Of a stretch of DNA of 64,000 nt, positions 23,735 through 35,011 are shown in pieces. The position numbers were made by a program, and so were the translations under genes. Each line of letters starts with the position of its first letter. The stretch's first letter is position 1. Below the pieces are notes generated by a model. That model worked only from the letters and a program-made list of their open reading frames with translations. It searched no databases and was not told where the DNA came from. This DNA comes from Dreissena polymorpha (lineage: Eukaryota > Mollusca > Bivalvia > Myida > Dreissenidae): contig NC_068356.1 in assembly GCF_020536995.1 (NCBI RefSeq), positions 80,519,107-80,583,106 of the forward strand, in the 5' to 3' direction.

Positions 23735-24347
23735 AATGGAAAAAGGGCCATTATTCTTACAAAATGCTTGATACAGTTGTCTACTCTTCGTTATAGATTG
23801 GGGTCATGTTGGTAAATAAGTATGCAAAATATGAAAGCAATATGTCAAGGGACATTGAAAATATTTTAGGTGGTACGCCAACTTAAACATAGATTTATCA
23901 ATAATATGAATATTCTAAATGGTAAAGGGGCCATAATTATTACAAAATGCTTGATAGAGTTGTCTGCTCTTGTTTATAGGTTGGGGTCAGGTTGGTTAAG
24001 AAAAATGCAAAATATGAAAGCAATATGTCAAGGGACATTGAAATTATTTGGGGTAGTACACAAACTTAAACATTTGCTGCATTTTCTAAGTGGAAAAGGG
24101 GCCATAATTATTACAAAATGCTTGATAGAGTTGTCTGCTCTTGTTTATATGTTGGGGTCATGTTTGTTAAGAAGTATGCAAAATATGAAAGAAATATGCC
24201 AAGGGACATTGAAAATATTTGGGGTAGTACACAAACTTTTAACATTTGCATGCTCACACTTACGCCAATGCTAAGGCTAACGCCAACGTCGGGTGAGTAG
24301 AATTGCTCCACTATATAGATTTCATATATAATAGTCGAGCTAAAAAG
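23735..24347 (+). repeat. Three-unit array (about 175 bp) closing in a hairpin
   Basis: ggggccataattattacaaa, atgcttgatagagttgtctg and tatgtcaagggacattgaaa repeat at about 23747, 23928 and 24100. It ends in the same GCTCCACTATATA hairpin plus GAGCTAAAAA that closes the element at 20600-20907. Frames on both strands are by-products. Confidence 0.8.
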
Positions 24348-24396
24348 GGTCTTTCTGTAAATCTTTAAGAGAACAAATTAAAAACTCAACAGGCCT

Positions 24397-24397
24397 T

Positions 24398-24469
<72 letters not shown>

Positions 24470-24470
24470 A
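24397..24470. repeat. (TA)n microsatellite
   Basis: About 35 perfect TA repeats. Confidence 0.98.
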
Positions 24471-25065
24471 ATATAACTGTTGTGACCATTGAGATCCTTA
24501 TGAAATGTTCATAATTCACTAATAACTGTAAGTAAAAAAAATAGTATTACCAGAAAATCGAGTTCAAAAGTTATTTCTTTCAAGACAGGATGGTTGTTGG
24601 GAAACGTCTTCCGACGAAACTGAAAAACATCTAAAACAAAAAGAAAGTGACTTCTTGTATAATTTGAAGCACTTTTCATTTTAATACAATTGTGTTTTGA
24701 CAGCCATAGTTCTGCTGAGCCTAAAAATTAAAAATAGGTCAACAAAACACAAAATGAAATCCAATGATTGCATCACCAAATCTTCAACATATCCAATTAA
24801 TAAAATTAATATTTATAGACGTTTTGATACATGACACAACATCAGGGGTGTCAAATGTCCCAAATTTGAAATCCTAATGATAAAGTCTGGAGTCTGAGGC
24901 TGTAGGTCCCTTACAGGTAGAGCCCCCAAAGCCATAGTTTAATGTTCTTTTTATAGTCTTAGTTGCTATTTCTTGTGAGTAAAATGCAAAATATTATAAG
25001 CCAGACCACCAGTAACACTCTATGTGTAATTGTCATTTTATATTAATGTTATAAAGAACATCGAT

Positions 25066-26073
25066 AACAAGGGCTGTTTGTAAAACATGCATGCCCCCCA
25101 TATGGGCTGTCCGTTGTAGTGGCAGCCATTGTGTGAAAACGTTTTTTGTCACTGTGACCTTGACCTTTGACCTAGTGACCTGAAATTCAATAAGGGTCAT
25201 CTGCGAGTCATGATCAATGTACCTATGAAGTGCCATGATCCTAGGCAAAAGCATTCTTGAGTTATCATCCTGAAATTTTTTAACTGTTTCGGGTCACCGT
25301 GACCTTGACCTTTGACCTAGTGACCTGAAAATCAATATGGATCATATGTGAGTCATGATAAATGTACCCATGAAGTTTCATGATCCTAGGCGTAAGCGTT
25401 CTTGAGTTATCATCGGAAACCATTTAACTATTTCGGGTCACCGTGAATTTGACCTTTGACCTAGTGACCTCAAAATCAATACGGGTCATCTGCGAGTCAT
25501 GATCAATCTACCCATGCAGTTTCATGATCCTAGGCATATGTGTTCTTGAGTTATCATCCGGAAACCATTTTACTATTTCGGGTCACCGTGACCTTAACCT
25601 TTGACCTACTGACCTCAAAATCAATAGGGGGTCATCTGCGAGTCATGATCTATCTACCTATGAAGTTTCATGATCCTAGGCGTATGCGTTCTTGAGTTAT
25701 CATCCGGAAACCATTTTACTATTTCGGGTCACCGTGACCTTGACCTAGTGACCTCAAAATCAATAGGGGTCATCTGCAAGTTATGATCAATCTACTTATG
25801 AAGTTTTATGATCCTAGGCATATGCATTCTTGAGTTATCATCCGGAAACCATTTTACTATTTCGGGTCACCATGACCTTAACCTTTGACCTAGTGACCTC
25901 AAAATCAATAGGGGTCATCTGCGAGTCATGATCTATCTTCCTATGAAGTTTCATGATCCTAGGCCTAAGCATTCTTGAGTTATCATCCGGAAACCACCTG
26001 GAGGACGGACCGACAGACCGACATGTGCAAAGCAATATACCCCCTCTTCTTCGAAGGGGGGCATAATAAATGT
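25066..26073 (+). repeat. Bivalve ACAAGGGCTGTTTG element, about six 144-bp units
   Basis: Opens aacaagggctgtttgtaaaa with catgcatgccccccat and closes ccctcttcttcgaagggggg then cataataaa. Unit marks (tcttgagttatcatc) fall near 25254, 25401, 25548, 25692, 25829 and 25973. Units contain gaccttgacctttgacctag and gatcctaggc. The head of the same family recurs at 61451-61547. Confidence 0.85.
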
Positions 26074-26419
26074 TAATCCACTAACCATACAGTAAAACAA
26101 CTGTCCAAAAATATATCCAGATATGTCTTTTGCAAATGAAATAATATATGCACTTAGTTTGACAGCAGAAAATGGAAATTTAATGATGGCGGACATATGC
26201 TACATTTTGTAGTATGTAAGATTTCTGGAAAGTAGCCAAGAGGTTAGGTCAGTTACCTTTTACGTCCGTGTCAGCGGATAACCAATCAGACAATAGTTAA
26301 ACAAGGGAAAAAATTGTCACAAAACCAGGTTTTCAATGTAGAAAAAAGTCTGATAGAGGGAGACAACTCAAACTGAACTGATTGTTTATAATTAACCCCC
26401 TTTGTTTCAAAATAAATAG

Positions 26420-26790
26420 ATTTTAAGTTGTGGCGACCTTGACCTTGGAGATATTGACGTAATTCTAACGTGTGAAACAACGTCCCACGATGGCGAACAA
26501 ATATGCCAAATGATTTTTAAGTCTCACAATGAATGACATAGTTTTGGCCCGGACAAGCTCTTTTATGGCCATTTTTGACCTTTGAACTCAAACACATTGA
26601 CCTTGGATATATCGACGGTATTCTTTTGAGCGACACCATCCAATGATGGTGAACAAATGTGCCAAATGATTTTAAATTCTCACCAAGAACCACAACGTTA
26701 TGGCCCGGACAAGCTTGTTCCGCCCGCCCGCCAACCGACATTTGCCAATCTAATAACCTGTTTTTTTCTTTGGAAAACATTGTTAAAAAG
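26420..26790 (-). repeat. Bivalve repeat, two about 165-bp units
   Basis: gaccttggagatattgacg and gaccttggatatatcgacgg open two related units that share aatgtgccaaatgatttt-aa and tggcccggacaagct. It ends in a cgcccgcccgcc run. Confidence 0.65.
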
Positions 26791-27290
26791 ACCAGGAAAA
26801 ATCCGTACTAAGCGCACATGCCCGGCATGCCAATGAAGCAATTACAATATTTGTTCACACCCCCTTAAAATAAATCATCGGATTTACACTGATCTAAAAT
26901 TCAATCCTGAATGGCTCAAATCGGGATTTCCAAATAATCCGGACAATTAAAACCCTTGCAACATGCATGGGTTGCTAAGTTACTAAATGTCCTACATATA
27001 ACACATTCAGAATTTTTGTACCATCCCTCTCACATAAATAGCAATTGCACGATGATGTCCATTACAAACCTGTTTGTTATAATTCTGACCTTTTTGTACT
27101 TCCATAGTATTTCAAATTTTAATGTGATTAAAGTGCAAACACCTTATTATAGAAGGTATACCTAAGATCATATTGCTTGCCATGAGTAATAATCCAACAG
27201 ATTGGCTTTGTTTGTATGCCAATAGATAGAGCTTGCACATTCTTTTTCAATATGTGGTTATGGACAACTGTAAACATTACTTCATGTATT
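26791..27290. other. No recognisable feature
   Basis: Low-complexity intergenic DNA. Confidence 0.4.
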
Positions 27291-27332
27291 TTAAGGGGCC
27301 TTTGCATGTTTTGGTAAATTGACAAAATAAAA

Positions 27333-28138
27333 CAAGAGCTGTCACCATAGGATGACTTATGCCCCCTATAAATGCTTGATAGAAGTTATGAGCTTTTTTC
27401 GAAACCTAAACACAGATTTTGAAACCTAAACGCGGACCCTAAGTTCAAGGTCACAGGGGTCAAAATTTGTGTGCGTATGGAAAGGCCTTGTCCATTTTAC
27501 ACATGCATACCAAATATGAAGGTTATATCTCAAGGGACATAGAAGTTATGAGCATTTTTCAAAACCTAAACGCAGATTTCGAAACCTAAACGTGGACCTT
27601 AACTTCAAGGTCAAGGTCACAGGGGTAATTTTTTTTTGTGCGTATGGAAAGGCCTTGTTCATATACACATGCATACCAAATATGAAGGTTATATCTCAAG
27701 GGAAATAGAAGTTAGAGCATTTTAAAAACCTAAATGCAGATTTCGAAACCTAAACGCGGACCCTAAGTTCAAGGTCACAGGGGTAACAATTTTTGTGCGT
27801 ATGGAAAGGCCTTGTCCATATACACATGCATACCAAATATGAAGGTTATATCTCAAGGGACATAGAAGTTATGAGCATTTTTCAAAACCTTAACGCAGAT
27901 TTTGAAGCCTAAACGCGGACCCTAAGTTCAAGGTCAAGGTCACAGGGTTAAAAATTTGTATTCGTATGGAAAGGCCTTGTTCATATGCACATGCATACCA
28001 AATATGAAGGTTATATCTCAAGGGACATAGAAGTTATGAGCATTTTTCGAAACCTAAACGCAAAGTGTGACGGAAAGACGGACCGACAGACGGACAGTCT
28101 GATAACTATATGGCCCCTTTTCTTCGAAAGGGGGCATA
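27333..28138 (+). mobile_element. Bivalve CAAGAGCTGTCACC element inserted in copy 2
   Basis: Opens caagagctgtcaccatagga and closes tcttcgaaagggggcat. Five units of about 162 bp (marks gaagttatgagcatttttc near 27383, 27543, 27706, 27865 and 28031) lie between. The host repeat reads caaaataaaa on the left and aaaatcgtttcag on the right, so the insertion is exact, in an A-rich site, with no duplication other than possibly A residues. That fits a Helitron-related (Pearl/HINE) mode better than a TIR transposon. Confidence 0.75.
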
Positions 28139-28331
28139 AAAATCGTTTCAGACTCACATTTTTGTTGCAGTTATGATATTTGTGAGAAAACAGTTATACT
28201 TAACATTAACAACCTGAAAATGATAAATCATTGCAAAGCAAAACAATTGAATAATTTGGAGTTCTGTTGTAGTTTTATGTGACACTACGTGCTTTGCTTA
28301 TAGAAACTGAAAGTATAAAATATTGTATGAG

Positions 28332-28396
28332 CATGGATGGCCGTCTTAGCGTTAGACTTTTACTCCAGAGGTCAGTGGTTCGAGCCCAGATGAGGA
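28332..28396 (+). tRNA. tRNA-derived Pol III unit, copy 2
   Basis: GGATGGCCGTCTTAGCG, then AGACTTTTACTCCAGAGG and a perfect B-box GGTTCGAGCCC. It pairs better at the B-box than the copy at 2682-2750. The same TTT-type loop is present and the stems are poor. Confidence 0.65.
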
Positions 28397-28479
28397 TTAC
28401 TTTTTCTTTTAATTTTTTCTTTTTTTTTAATTGAGCTTTTTAGATTTAATGTTTACATTTATAAATATAACGCATTTAA

Positions 28480-29319
28480 GGTAGCGCACCTCTAATGATT
28501 TCCCGCGATTTCTTCGAAGGTTGAAGAGCCTACTATTAGGTGCCGTAGCCTAGTGGTTAAGGTGATAGACTAGAAATCTTTTGGGATATTCCCGCGCAGG
28601 TTCGAATCCTGCCGACGACGTATACTTTTTTGCGACGCGTTTTATTTATTTTCTAACGTAATTTGATTTAATATGGCATATAAGCTATATTTATTGTTAA
28701 ATATGTTGCAATTTTTATGCACATTCTTCAATTATTAAAATTAAAACGTTATGGCGAAATTGGGTGATTTACTGTTGAAAATACGAACCATGCATGTTGC
28801 ATTTTTATTTCAAAAAGTAATCGGTAAATCTGTCTAGTTCTTGGTATTTTTGCTGTATATAGTGTTTCTATAAAAACTAAGTTTAAAATATGACTTAAAT
28901 GATACTATTTTGAATTTTATGACACTTTGTTTTTAACCGACCCAATTTTTAATTGGCTGAAATCACTTACATTTCATGACGCTCTTCCATAGATAAAAAT
29001 TTGTAAAAAATAAATGTCTGTAAAAGAATACTTATTTCATCTTGTTTAAACTTTTAACACCTTTACAGCATCTGTACACACCAACTGCATGCCCATATTT
29101 GGAAATTTGAATGAATTATGGAACTTTTATATACCCCAGGGGTGAAAATAAACTGGACAAAAGCCGAGCGTGCGGGTGGTTTTGAAAAAATCGGTATATT
29201 TTTTAAAAAGCATGGAAAGCCTACCTACAAATTTGCATGTAGTTCAGTGAAATGATGCTGATTAAGAAAATAATTAATTAGATTATATTTGGATATGTGC
29301 CCATTAGAGGTGCGCTACC
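28480..29319. mobile_element. Small TIR transposon (840 bp) carrying a tRNA-Ser
   Basis: Perfect 18-bp inverted ends GGTAGCGCACCTCTAATG (28480-28497 and 29302-29319). Flanks are TTAA on both sides (28476-28479, 29320-29323); the empty site in copy 1 reads TTAC at the same point, so the insertion is confirmed. A TTAA duplication with GG ends suggests piggyBac- or Kolobok-like mobilisation, but a TA duplication with AGG ends fits equally. No transposase is present. Confidence 0.85.
28539..28620 (+). tRNA. tRNA-Ser (AGA) or very recent derivative
   Basis: 82 bases, the normal length for tRNA-Ser. T arm GCAGG/CCTGC is perfect, loop TTCGAAT; the anticodon loop CTAGAAA gives AGA (28572-28574); D arm TAGCCTAGTGGTTAAGG matches the A-box; a long variable arm (GGGA-TCCC) is present. 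The acceptor stem pairs at 5 of 7 positions and the anticodon stem at 4 of 5. A T6 terminator follows at 28626. It lies inside the 840-bp TIR element, so it is probably a mobile, non-canonical copy and not a host decoding gene. Confidence 0.75.
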
Positions 29320-29489
29320 TTAATGACAAACATCAATACATGCCAAAATCTGTTATAAGGTCCCTTAAATACCAAGATGAGTATCAAGGAACCTGAGTGA
29401 AACATTTTATTTTATTTCGGATATATACAGGACTGCTTATTGGAAACAAAAAGTTTGCTCGATTCTTTAATGACTTACAAAAATGTTTA

Positions 29490-29681
29490 TCAAATCAAGT
29501 AGGTTCGTTTATTCTTCGTCTGTTGTCCCATATCGCCAACAGTCAACCAGCTTCCTCCAGGCTTGTCAGTTCTGGGCGAGTCTCTCCAGTTGCCCCCATT
29601 TTGGCCCATCTGCTTAGAATCTGCATCCAGGTCACGGCGCCAGGTGTTACTGTATTTGAAATCAAGTAGGTTGGATGCCAT
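29490..29681 (-). pseudogene. LINE ORF2 C-terminal relic
   Basis: Minus strand reads YSNTWRRDLDADSKQMGQ, then RDSPRTDKPGGSWL. The TWRRDLxADxKxMGxxW pattern followed by AQDRxxWR-like residues is the usual tail of invertebrate LINE reverse-transcriptase proteins. Only this short tail is left. Confidence 0.45.
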
Positions 29682-29774
29682 TTAATGTGATTTTAAACAC
29701 CATAATGACAGACAAAATAACAGGTTTATATCCATTCAATTAATAACAAGCAAATTCATTGAATTGATATCCCC

Positions 29775-30055
29775 CGCTAATTAGCTTCTGGACACAAAGG
29801 TGTTATATTTGACACTCAGGTAAAAAAGCATTTTTTTAGGTTCGAAGGGCCATAACTCTGTTATTAACAGATAGCGTACATTGCCATTTGGCAAGCATCA
29901 TCCTCTTATCTATATGTATACTCATACCAAGTTTCAATGAAATCCGCCAAAGCACTTCCAAGATATGGCTCCCAACACAAAAGTGCCGGACGGACAGAAA
30001 GACGGGCGGACAAGGCCAAAACAATATCCCTCCGCCTATTGCAGGGGGATAATAA
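29775..30055 (-). repeat. Bivalve repeat, single-unit copy
   Basis: Left end tatcccccgc, right end tattgcagggggataataac. Contains gggccataactctgttatta, a ccaagtttcaatgaaatcc phrase and gacggacagaaagacggg. Confidence 0.65.
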
Positions 30056-31176
30056 CATGAATGTAAATTAAAACCAGCACATATATGAATTTACTGCCTA
30101 GATGGGTGTATTAAATATAATTTAGGGCTGTACAATACTTACTGATATGTGAGAATATATTTACATTTAGTAAATATAAATAAATGTAACAGTAATACTT
30201 ACACACTTGTGACTGTGAGTTTATACATGTAACTAAACTGCCTTTTTAAATTATAACAGTTTTTTTATTCCTGCCATAGTATTAAGAAGTCACTTGCTCA
30301 ATAACACATTTAAGCATGAGCTGTTTTTTAATCTGCATACATAAGAAAACATGGAAAAAAAACACAAGAGGAGCATGTATCCGAAAGTAAATTACGTCCG
30401 AAATCAGGCAAGTTAAGCATGCGCGAAATTCACCAAAACATCGATTAAATATGGTTTAAACAGAATCATATGTAAAACGTGAATGATAAATAAAACATTA
30501 TCCAACAAAAGCATGCAGCTTTAACCAAAAAAAACACAAAAATCAGCAATATAGCGATGTTGTTGAATAACTCAGCGAAGGCTAGCAAGAAGAGAATTTT
30601 CCAGGGGAAACAACAAAAATAGTAATGCAAACGGATTTAAATGGCTCATGCACGAAAGTTTATATTATAGCAACAACACATGATTCAGCTATAGATTGCG
30701 AAAGATTTTTTTTAACTATTACTCGAAGATTCCTTAACTAAATAAAATATCAATAAAATTTAAAACTTTGAGTTTGACCTACTTAGCAATACAATGGTCA
30801 AAACAACCTCGAAATAGCTTTATCTTCATGTCAACAATACAATTGTTGAGTTAATGTTGACGTTATGATGATAATACTATCCATATTCTCTATAATATTC
30901 ATCATATTAAAATATCCAATAAATGTATTCTTTTCACGCTAACAATTCAAGATGGCTTACAATCGGTTTTGCTTGGGCATGCGCATTGCAAGCCTATTTG
31001 GTTTGGTCCCGCCTTTTTCTCCATATATGGTCATTTGAGCTTGTGGACGGCCGTGGACCATCCACCTACAGCTACGTTTGGAGAGTTTGTAATATCAGAA
31101 GTTATTACAAGATAAGTTTTGATGCAAAGCATCAAAGGGCGTCGGGAATTTCAGTGTAAGAGGCACTCAATGAAGT
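30056..31176. other. No recognisable feature
   Basis: AT-rich, no coding motif. A plus-strand frame at 30923-31159 shows no family signature. Confidence 0.4.
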
Positions 31177-32545
31177 TTAAAATGGTAAATTGAGAGGCGT
31201 GCTGTTATCCCCAGGCTCATTTAAAATATTTTGGTGCTCAGTCTCAAACCGCTTTTGATAATTCAAAGTTTCAACGGGAAGGTTTGAGTCACTGGAGACA
31301 GAATGGAAGTGTCGTACCAAAAATTGAGCCTTTTCCCTTGGGGTAGTGGCAATTTCGCCTTTGTTTTTAAGTAGCGGTACAGGGGTGAATGATTTTCCTT
31401 TAATTCTGTGATTTTTTTGCCAAAAATCCCTAGTATTTTTCTTATTAATAATTGCTGAATCACAGAATTCTTTCCAATTTTGAGTTTTTGCGTCCAAAAT
31501 AATCCGCTTTGCCTGATTTTCGAGGGACCTATAATTAAGAAGATTTTGCTCAGCGGGGTTCTCTTTAAGAATTTTTAAAGCTTTTTTACGGGCCTGTACC
31601 GCCTTGAATCACGCCTCATTCCACCACGGGACCCTATTTCTAACCTTAACCTTGCCGGAGGAGACCGGTATGCTACATTCCGCTATGGACAGTATCTTAC
31701 TAGTTAAGGTGTTACAAAACAGATTAGAGTCCTGAGAGTGAACATCTGCAAGGGAGAGATCTGAGCAGAGGTCCCTAAACTGAACCCAATTAGCTTTTTC
31801 CAATAAAAACTTTTGCTCTCCTGAGCATTGAGCCTCAGTTCCCTGTGCAATATAGTTGAGCAGGGTAACCTGTTGTGGGAGGTGATCAGATCCCATGGTA
31901 TCATTAACGGTTGCCCATGCAGATGCACTTGCTATCCTGGCATTAACAGCAGTAAGGTCAATGTGGGAGTTTAAACCAGTGGGGTTAAGTCTGATTGGAG
32001 AACCGTCATTGAGCAGTATAAGATCTTGCCCGTCCAACCATTCTATTACCGCCCGACCTTCTGCATCTGAATTGATGGAACCCCAAGCAGGGTGATGTGC
32101 ATTAAAGTCGCCTGTGAATATAACATCAAAGGGTCCTTTAATGGTCCTTAATTCCTTAAAGAGGCCGTTAATAGTTTCAAGATCACATCCTCTTGAATAT
32201 AAATTGACCAGAATAAGAGGCCGGTTCTTGTCAATAACCAATTTAATTGCTAATGCCTCAATAGCAGTGCTACCATCAGATTTAAATTGGTTGTTCACTC
32301 CCAGGTGTTCATAATTAATTGAGTTTTTAATATATATGGCAAGGCCACCAGCAATATTATGGTTTAAAATACCAAATTTTTTTAATTCACAGTTGTACCC
32401 AGGTATATGTTTTACTGTACTATTGGAAAATTTGGTTTCCTGTAAGCATATGATATGGGTATTAGGGTTATTATCAATAAAATACTTTAACTCTGTAAGT
32501 TTGTCGGCGGTAAGACCACCGACATTGAAAAAAATGATGCAGATT
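31177..32545 (-). pseudogene. LINE ORF2: AP endonuclease and linker
   Basis: The frame opens IIFFNVGGLTADKLTELKYF, then HIICLQETKFSN (catalytic Glu), GGLAIYIKN, IFTGDFNAHHPAWGS (Asp/Asn pair), SHIDLTAVNARIA and MGSDHLPQ (SDH block). All endonuclease blocks are in order. After RVPWWNEA one in-frame TGA (at about 31609) interrupts the frame, which then continues FKAVQARKKALKILKENPAE and the linker to a TAA at 31177. RT is absent. The Jockey/I-type call rests on the GDFNAHHPAWGS-style blocks and the ORF1/ORF2 overlap. Confidence 0.8.
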
Positions 32546-32757
32546 ACTGTCCATATTGGTGTGAAATTAACTTGCGTTTAAACTGATTAATTTTATGATG
32601 TGGAGATTTAACTCCTAGTTTATGGCCAGCACAGGTCCCTTTGAGTTTCGCGGTGGTCCTGGCAAGCCGAACAGGTTTCTTGTTCACGGAGAGGGGACCG
32701 CCGGCCGGGGGGGGGGGGCATCCTTGATCTGCTATTATTGGAGGATCCCCAGTTCCA
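32544..32757 (-). pseudogene. LINE ORF1 C-terminal tail
   Basis: Reads GTGDPPIIADQGCPPPP, AGGPLSVNKKPVRLARTTAK, then a basic end KINQFKRKLISHQYGQ. Its stop lies inside the start of the endonuclease frame, giving an ORF1/ORF2 overlap. A run of 14 G on the plus strand near 32700 encodes the proline tract. Confidence 0.55.
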
Positions 32758-32884
32758 GAACAAGCAACAAAAGCAATGCACCTTTTATATACCAGAGCAA
32801 ACAATGCCGAACTTCCTATTGACCTAATTCTTAAACTCTTCGATCACGCTGTGCTACCAATTTAACATATGGTTCAGAGGGTTT

Positions 32885-33004
32885 AGGTCCAGAAAGGCCG
32901 AAAACCAAAAAGGCCGCATACCAAAAAGGCCGAATACCAAAAAGGCCTTACCAAAAAGGCCTCAAAGGGTACCAAAAAGGCCAAAAACTGAACCAAAAAG
33001 GCCT
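32885..33004 (+). repeat. E2 left subterminal tandem words
   Basis: Seven copies of ACC(A)AAAAGGCC with CGCAT, GAAT or TT spacers. The inverted set lies at 35012-35085. Confidence 0.85.
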
Positions 33005-33149
33005 TAGAGCAATTATTGTTATTTTAGTATGTTATACATTTACTTCTACTTCTACAAGCAAACATTTAAAGACAATATACAGTCACACTGACAAAATACA
33101 ACATAATTACATTAAAATATTGTTAAACATGTGAATTCTATTTTTTATT

Positions 33150-33420
33150 AAATAAAGTGGAGTACGACATAAAACATGTATGAAGTTTTTATTTTCCTTA
33201 TTACAAAATATACATATCTGCAATTAATTGAAAATAAGGTACGACATAAAACATGAATTAAGTTTTTATTTTCTTTATTACAAAATATACATAATTTCAA
33301 TTAATTTCAATTACATGATAATATTGTTTAACATGTGAATTCTATGTTCTATTAAATCAAAATGGAGTACGACATAAAACATGTATGAACTTTTTTTTTA
33401 TTTTCTTTATAACAAAAAAT
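33150..33420 (+). repeat. Three-unit repeat inside E2
   Basis: gtacgacataaaacatg followed by aagtttttattttc-ttat and acaaaatatacat occurs near 33163, 33238 and 33367. Confidence 0.7.
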
Positions 33421-33554
33421 AATTTACAACGAAAATTGCATAGAATATACAGTCAACGTGACAAAATACAACAGAATTAAAACTACATAAAAAATATACA
33501 TGTGCATTACACCAGCACAACACTGTGCACTTGACCGACCTTGGCCAGGAACTC

Positions 33555-33895
33555 GGAGGTGGTGCATTGTTCGCCTCATACTTGTCACATAAATTAGAGA
33601 TCAAAAGCGGTCGTTATAATAAGATACTACGCGAAAATAGAAAATGTAAGTTTTGCAATGGACACGCTATAGAAAACGAGTATCACTTTTTACTTGTTTG
33701 TCCTCTATATAGAGAAATTAGAAAGGAACATTTAAAACCATATTTTCAAAGGTGGCCAACGTTAAATAAATTTGACATTCTAATGCAGTCGGCTAATAAA
33801 AAAAACATTATAAAGTTTGCTAAATATATTTGTTATTCTAATGAAATGTGTAATAATATAGACAATCAGTTATAATTTTTAATAATATAACATAG
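33555..33895 (+). pseudogene. LINE ORF2 C-terminal zinc-knuckle fragment inside E2
   Basis: Reads SYLSHKLEIKSGRYNKILRE, then CKFCNGHAIENEYHFLLVC, then PLYREIRKEHLKPYF and a tail to the stop near 33873. The C-x2-C-x9-H-x4-C knuckle is typical of the end of LINE ORF2 proteins. aataaag follows, a poly(A)-signal-like word. It is a 5-prime truncated copy of a LINE other than LINE-A, nested in E2. Confidence 0.75.
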
Positions 33896-35011
33896 AATAA
33901 AGCATTTTTATTTATTTCGGTTTAAAGTCTTCCGAATTTAATGGATCTAATTTTATATCGTTAAAAGTTAAGAAACTATTTTAAAATGCGCAAGTAATTA
34001 TCAATAGGTGCCAATTAGTGTCATTTTACACCATATGTGGGCTTTCTACTAATCCGTTATCAAAACAGATGCCGCAAACTGTGAATCACTTTTGACATTT
34101 CGATACCCTATCTGATTAGCGAGTTTTTTTTTACCAGTGCAAATTCTTTCAACTTCTTATGTTTTAAACATTGCAAAAATAGTTTACGAGGAAATTAATA
34201 ATATATAATAATATATTATGTACTTAATTATATATGTTAATATTTTATATTTGCCTTTTAGCAGTAATTTATCCATATGCGTATATTTTATTTTATTTAT
34301 TTTATTGTTTTACATAGTAATTAAGAATAACTTTGTACACTATATATTGTGTATGTTACTTTTTTGACGACATTGACTATGTTATACGATTGTAACAATG
34401 CTCATTTTCTCCTAACACATTGTAGATGTGTTATATCGGATTTAAATAAAACGTTTGCCATGTTGCCATCGGTTACACCAGTCTCACTCTACTGCATGCT
34501 GTCGGGGCCGCATCCTATACAAGGATAGGAGGCCATACCACAACACTCGCACAATGTCAACACACAAACAATAAACACTCGTAAAGAAATACGTATAATT
34601 TGCACGATTTAAAAACATTACTTTAAACGCCAAATAAAGTCCAGTGTACAACACCTCCATTACTCATTTGTTACACATTACGATGCAAACAGAAAGTTGA
34701 AAGAAAAATATAATTTTATTAAACGGATAATTCCTACGTGCTAATTGGCGATAATTATTCCGACTTTGATTACAAAATTAACGGCTTTAAATTAAAAAAC
34801 TGAAACATCTATTACTCAAGGAAAAATATTGTGACTAACGAACAATTCATACAGTATGCGATAATTCGCGACACTTTTCCCGACTTTGCTTATAAAATTA
34901 ACGGCTTTTAAGTAGACTAATAAAAAAGTTATGACTATTTTATAAATATGATTGTTATATTCAGCATAACTATTCAATGATAATAAAAAATATTGTACGG
35001 CCTTTCTTGTA
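33896..35011. other. E2 interior without gene
   Basis: AT-rich. A partial duplication (gataatt--cgac-tttcccgactttg then attacaaaattaacggcttt) occurs near 34750 and 34860. No coding motif. Confidence 0.5.

Larger units (their letters stand above)
27291..29368 (+). mobile_element. tRNA-containing interspersed repeat, copy 2, with two insertions
   Basis: Starts TTAAGGGGCCTTTGCATG and ends AAGGTCCCTTAA, its inverted partner. Without the insertions at 27333-28138 and 28480-29319 it aligns along its length with 2396-2880 (caatacatgccaaaatc, gtgacactacg, tttactccag). The two copies together define the element's length at about 430-485 bp. Confidence 0.8.
31177..32757 (-). mobile_element. LINE fragment (I/Jockey-like), lacking its RT end
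   Basis: Minus strand. It holds the end of ORF1 (32757-32544), the whole apurinic endonuclease and the linker of ORF2, then stops near 31177 with no reverse transcriptase. Most LINE copies lose the 5-prime part; this one lost the 3-prime part, so it was cut by deletion or rearrangement. To its right a second LINE fragment begins in the opposite direction at about 32752. Confidence 0.8.

Noticed and set aside
22445-24347. CRISPR-like array
   Set aside because: Units of 165-195 bp without short identical repeats and unique spacers; eukaryotic context.
26517-26780. Minus-strand 87-codon frame as a small secreted protein
   Set aside because: It lies over the two-unit repeat at 26420-26790 and reads its cgcccgcccgcc run.
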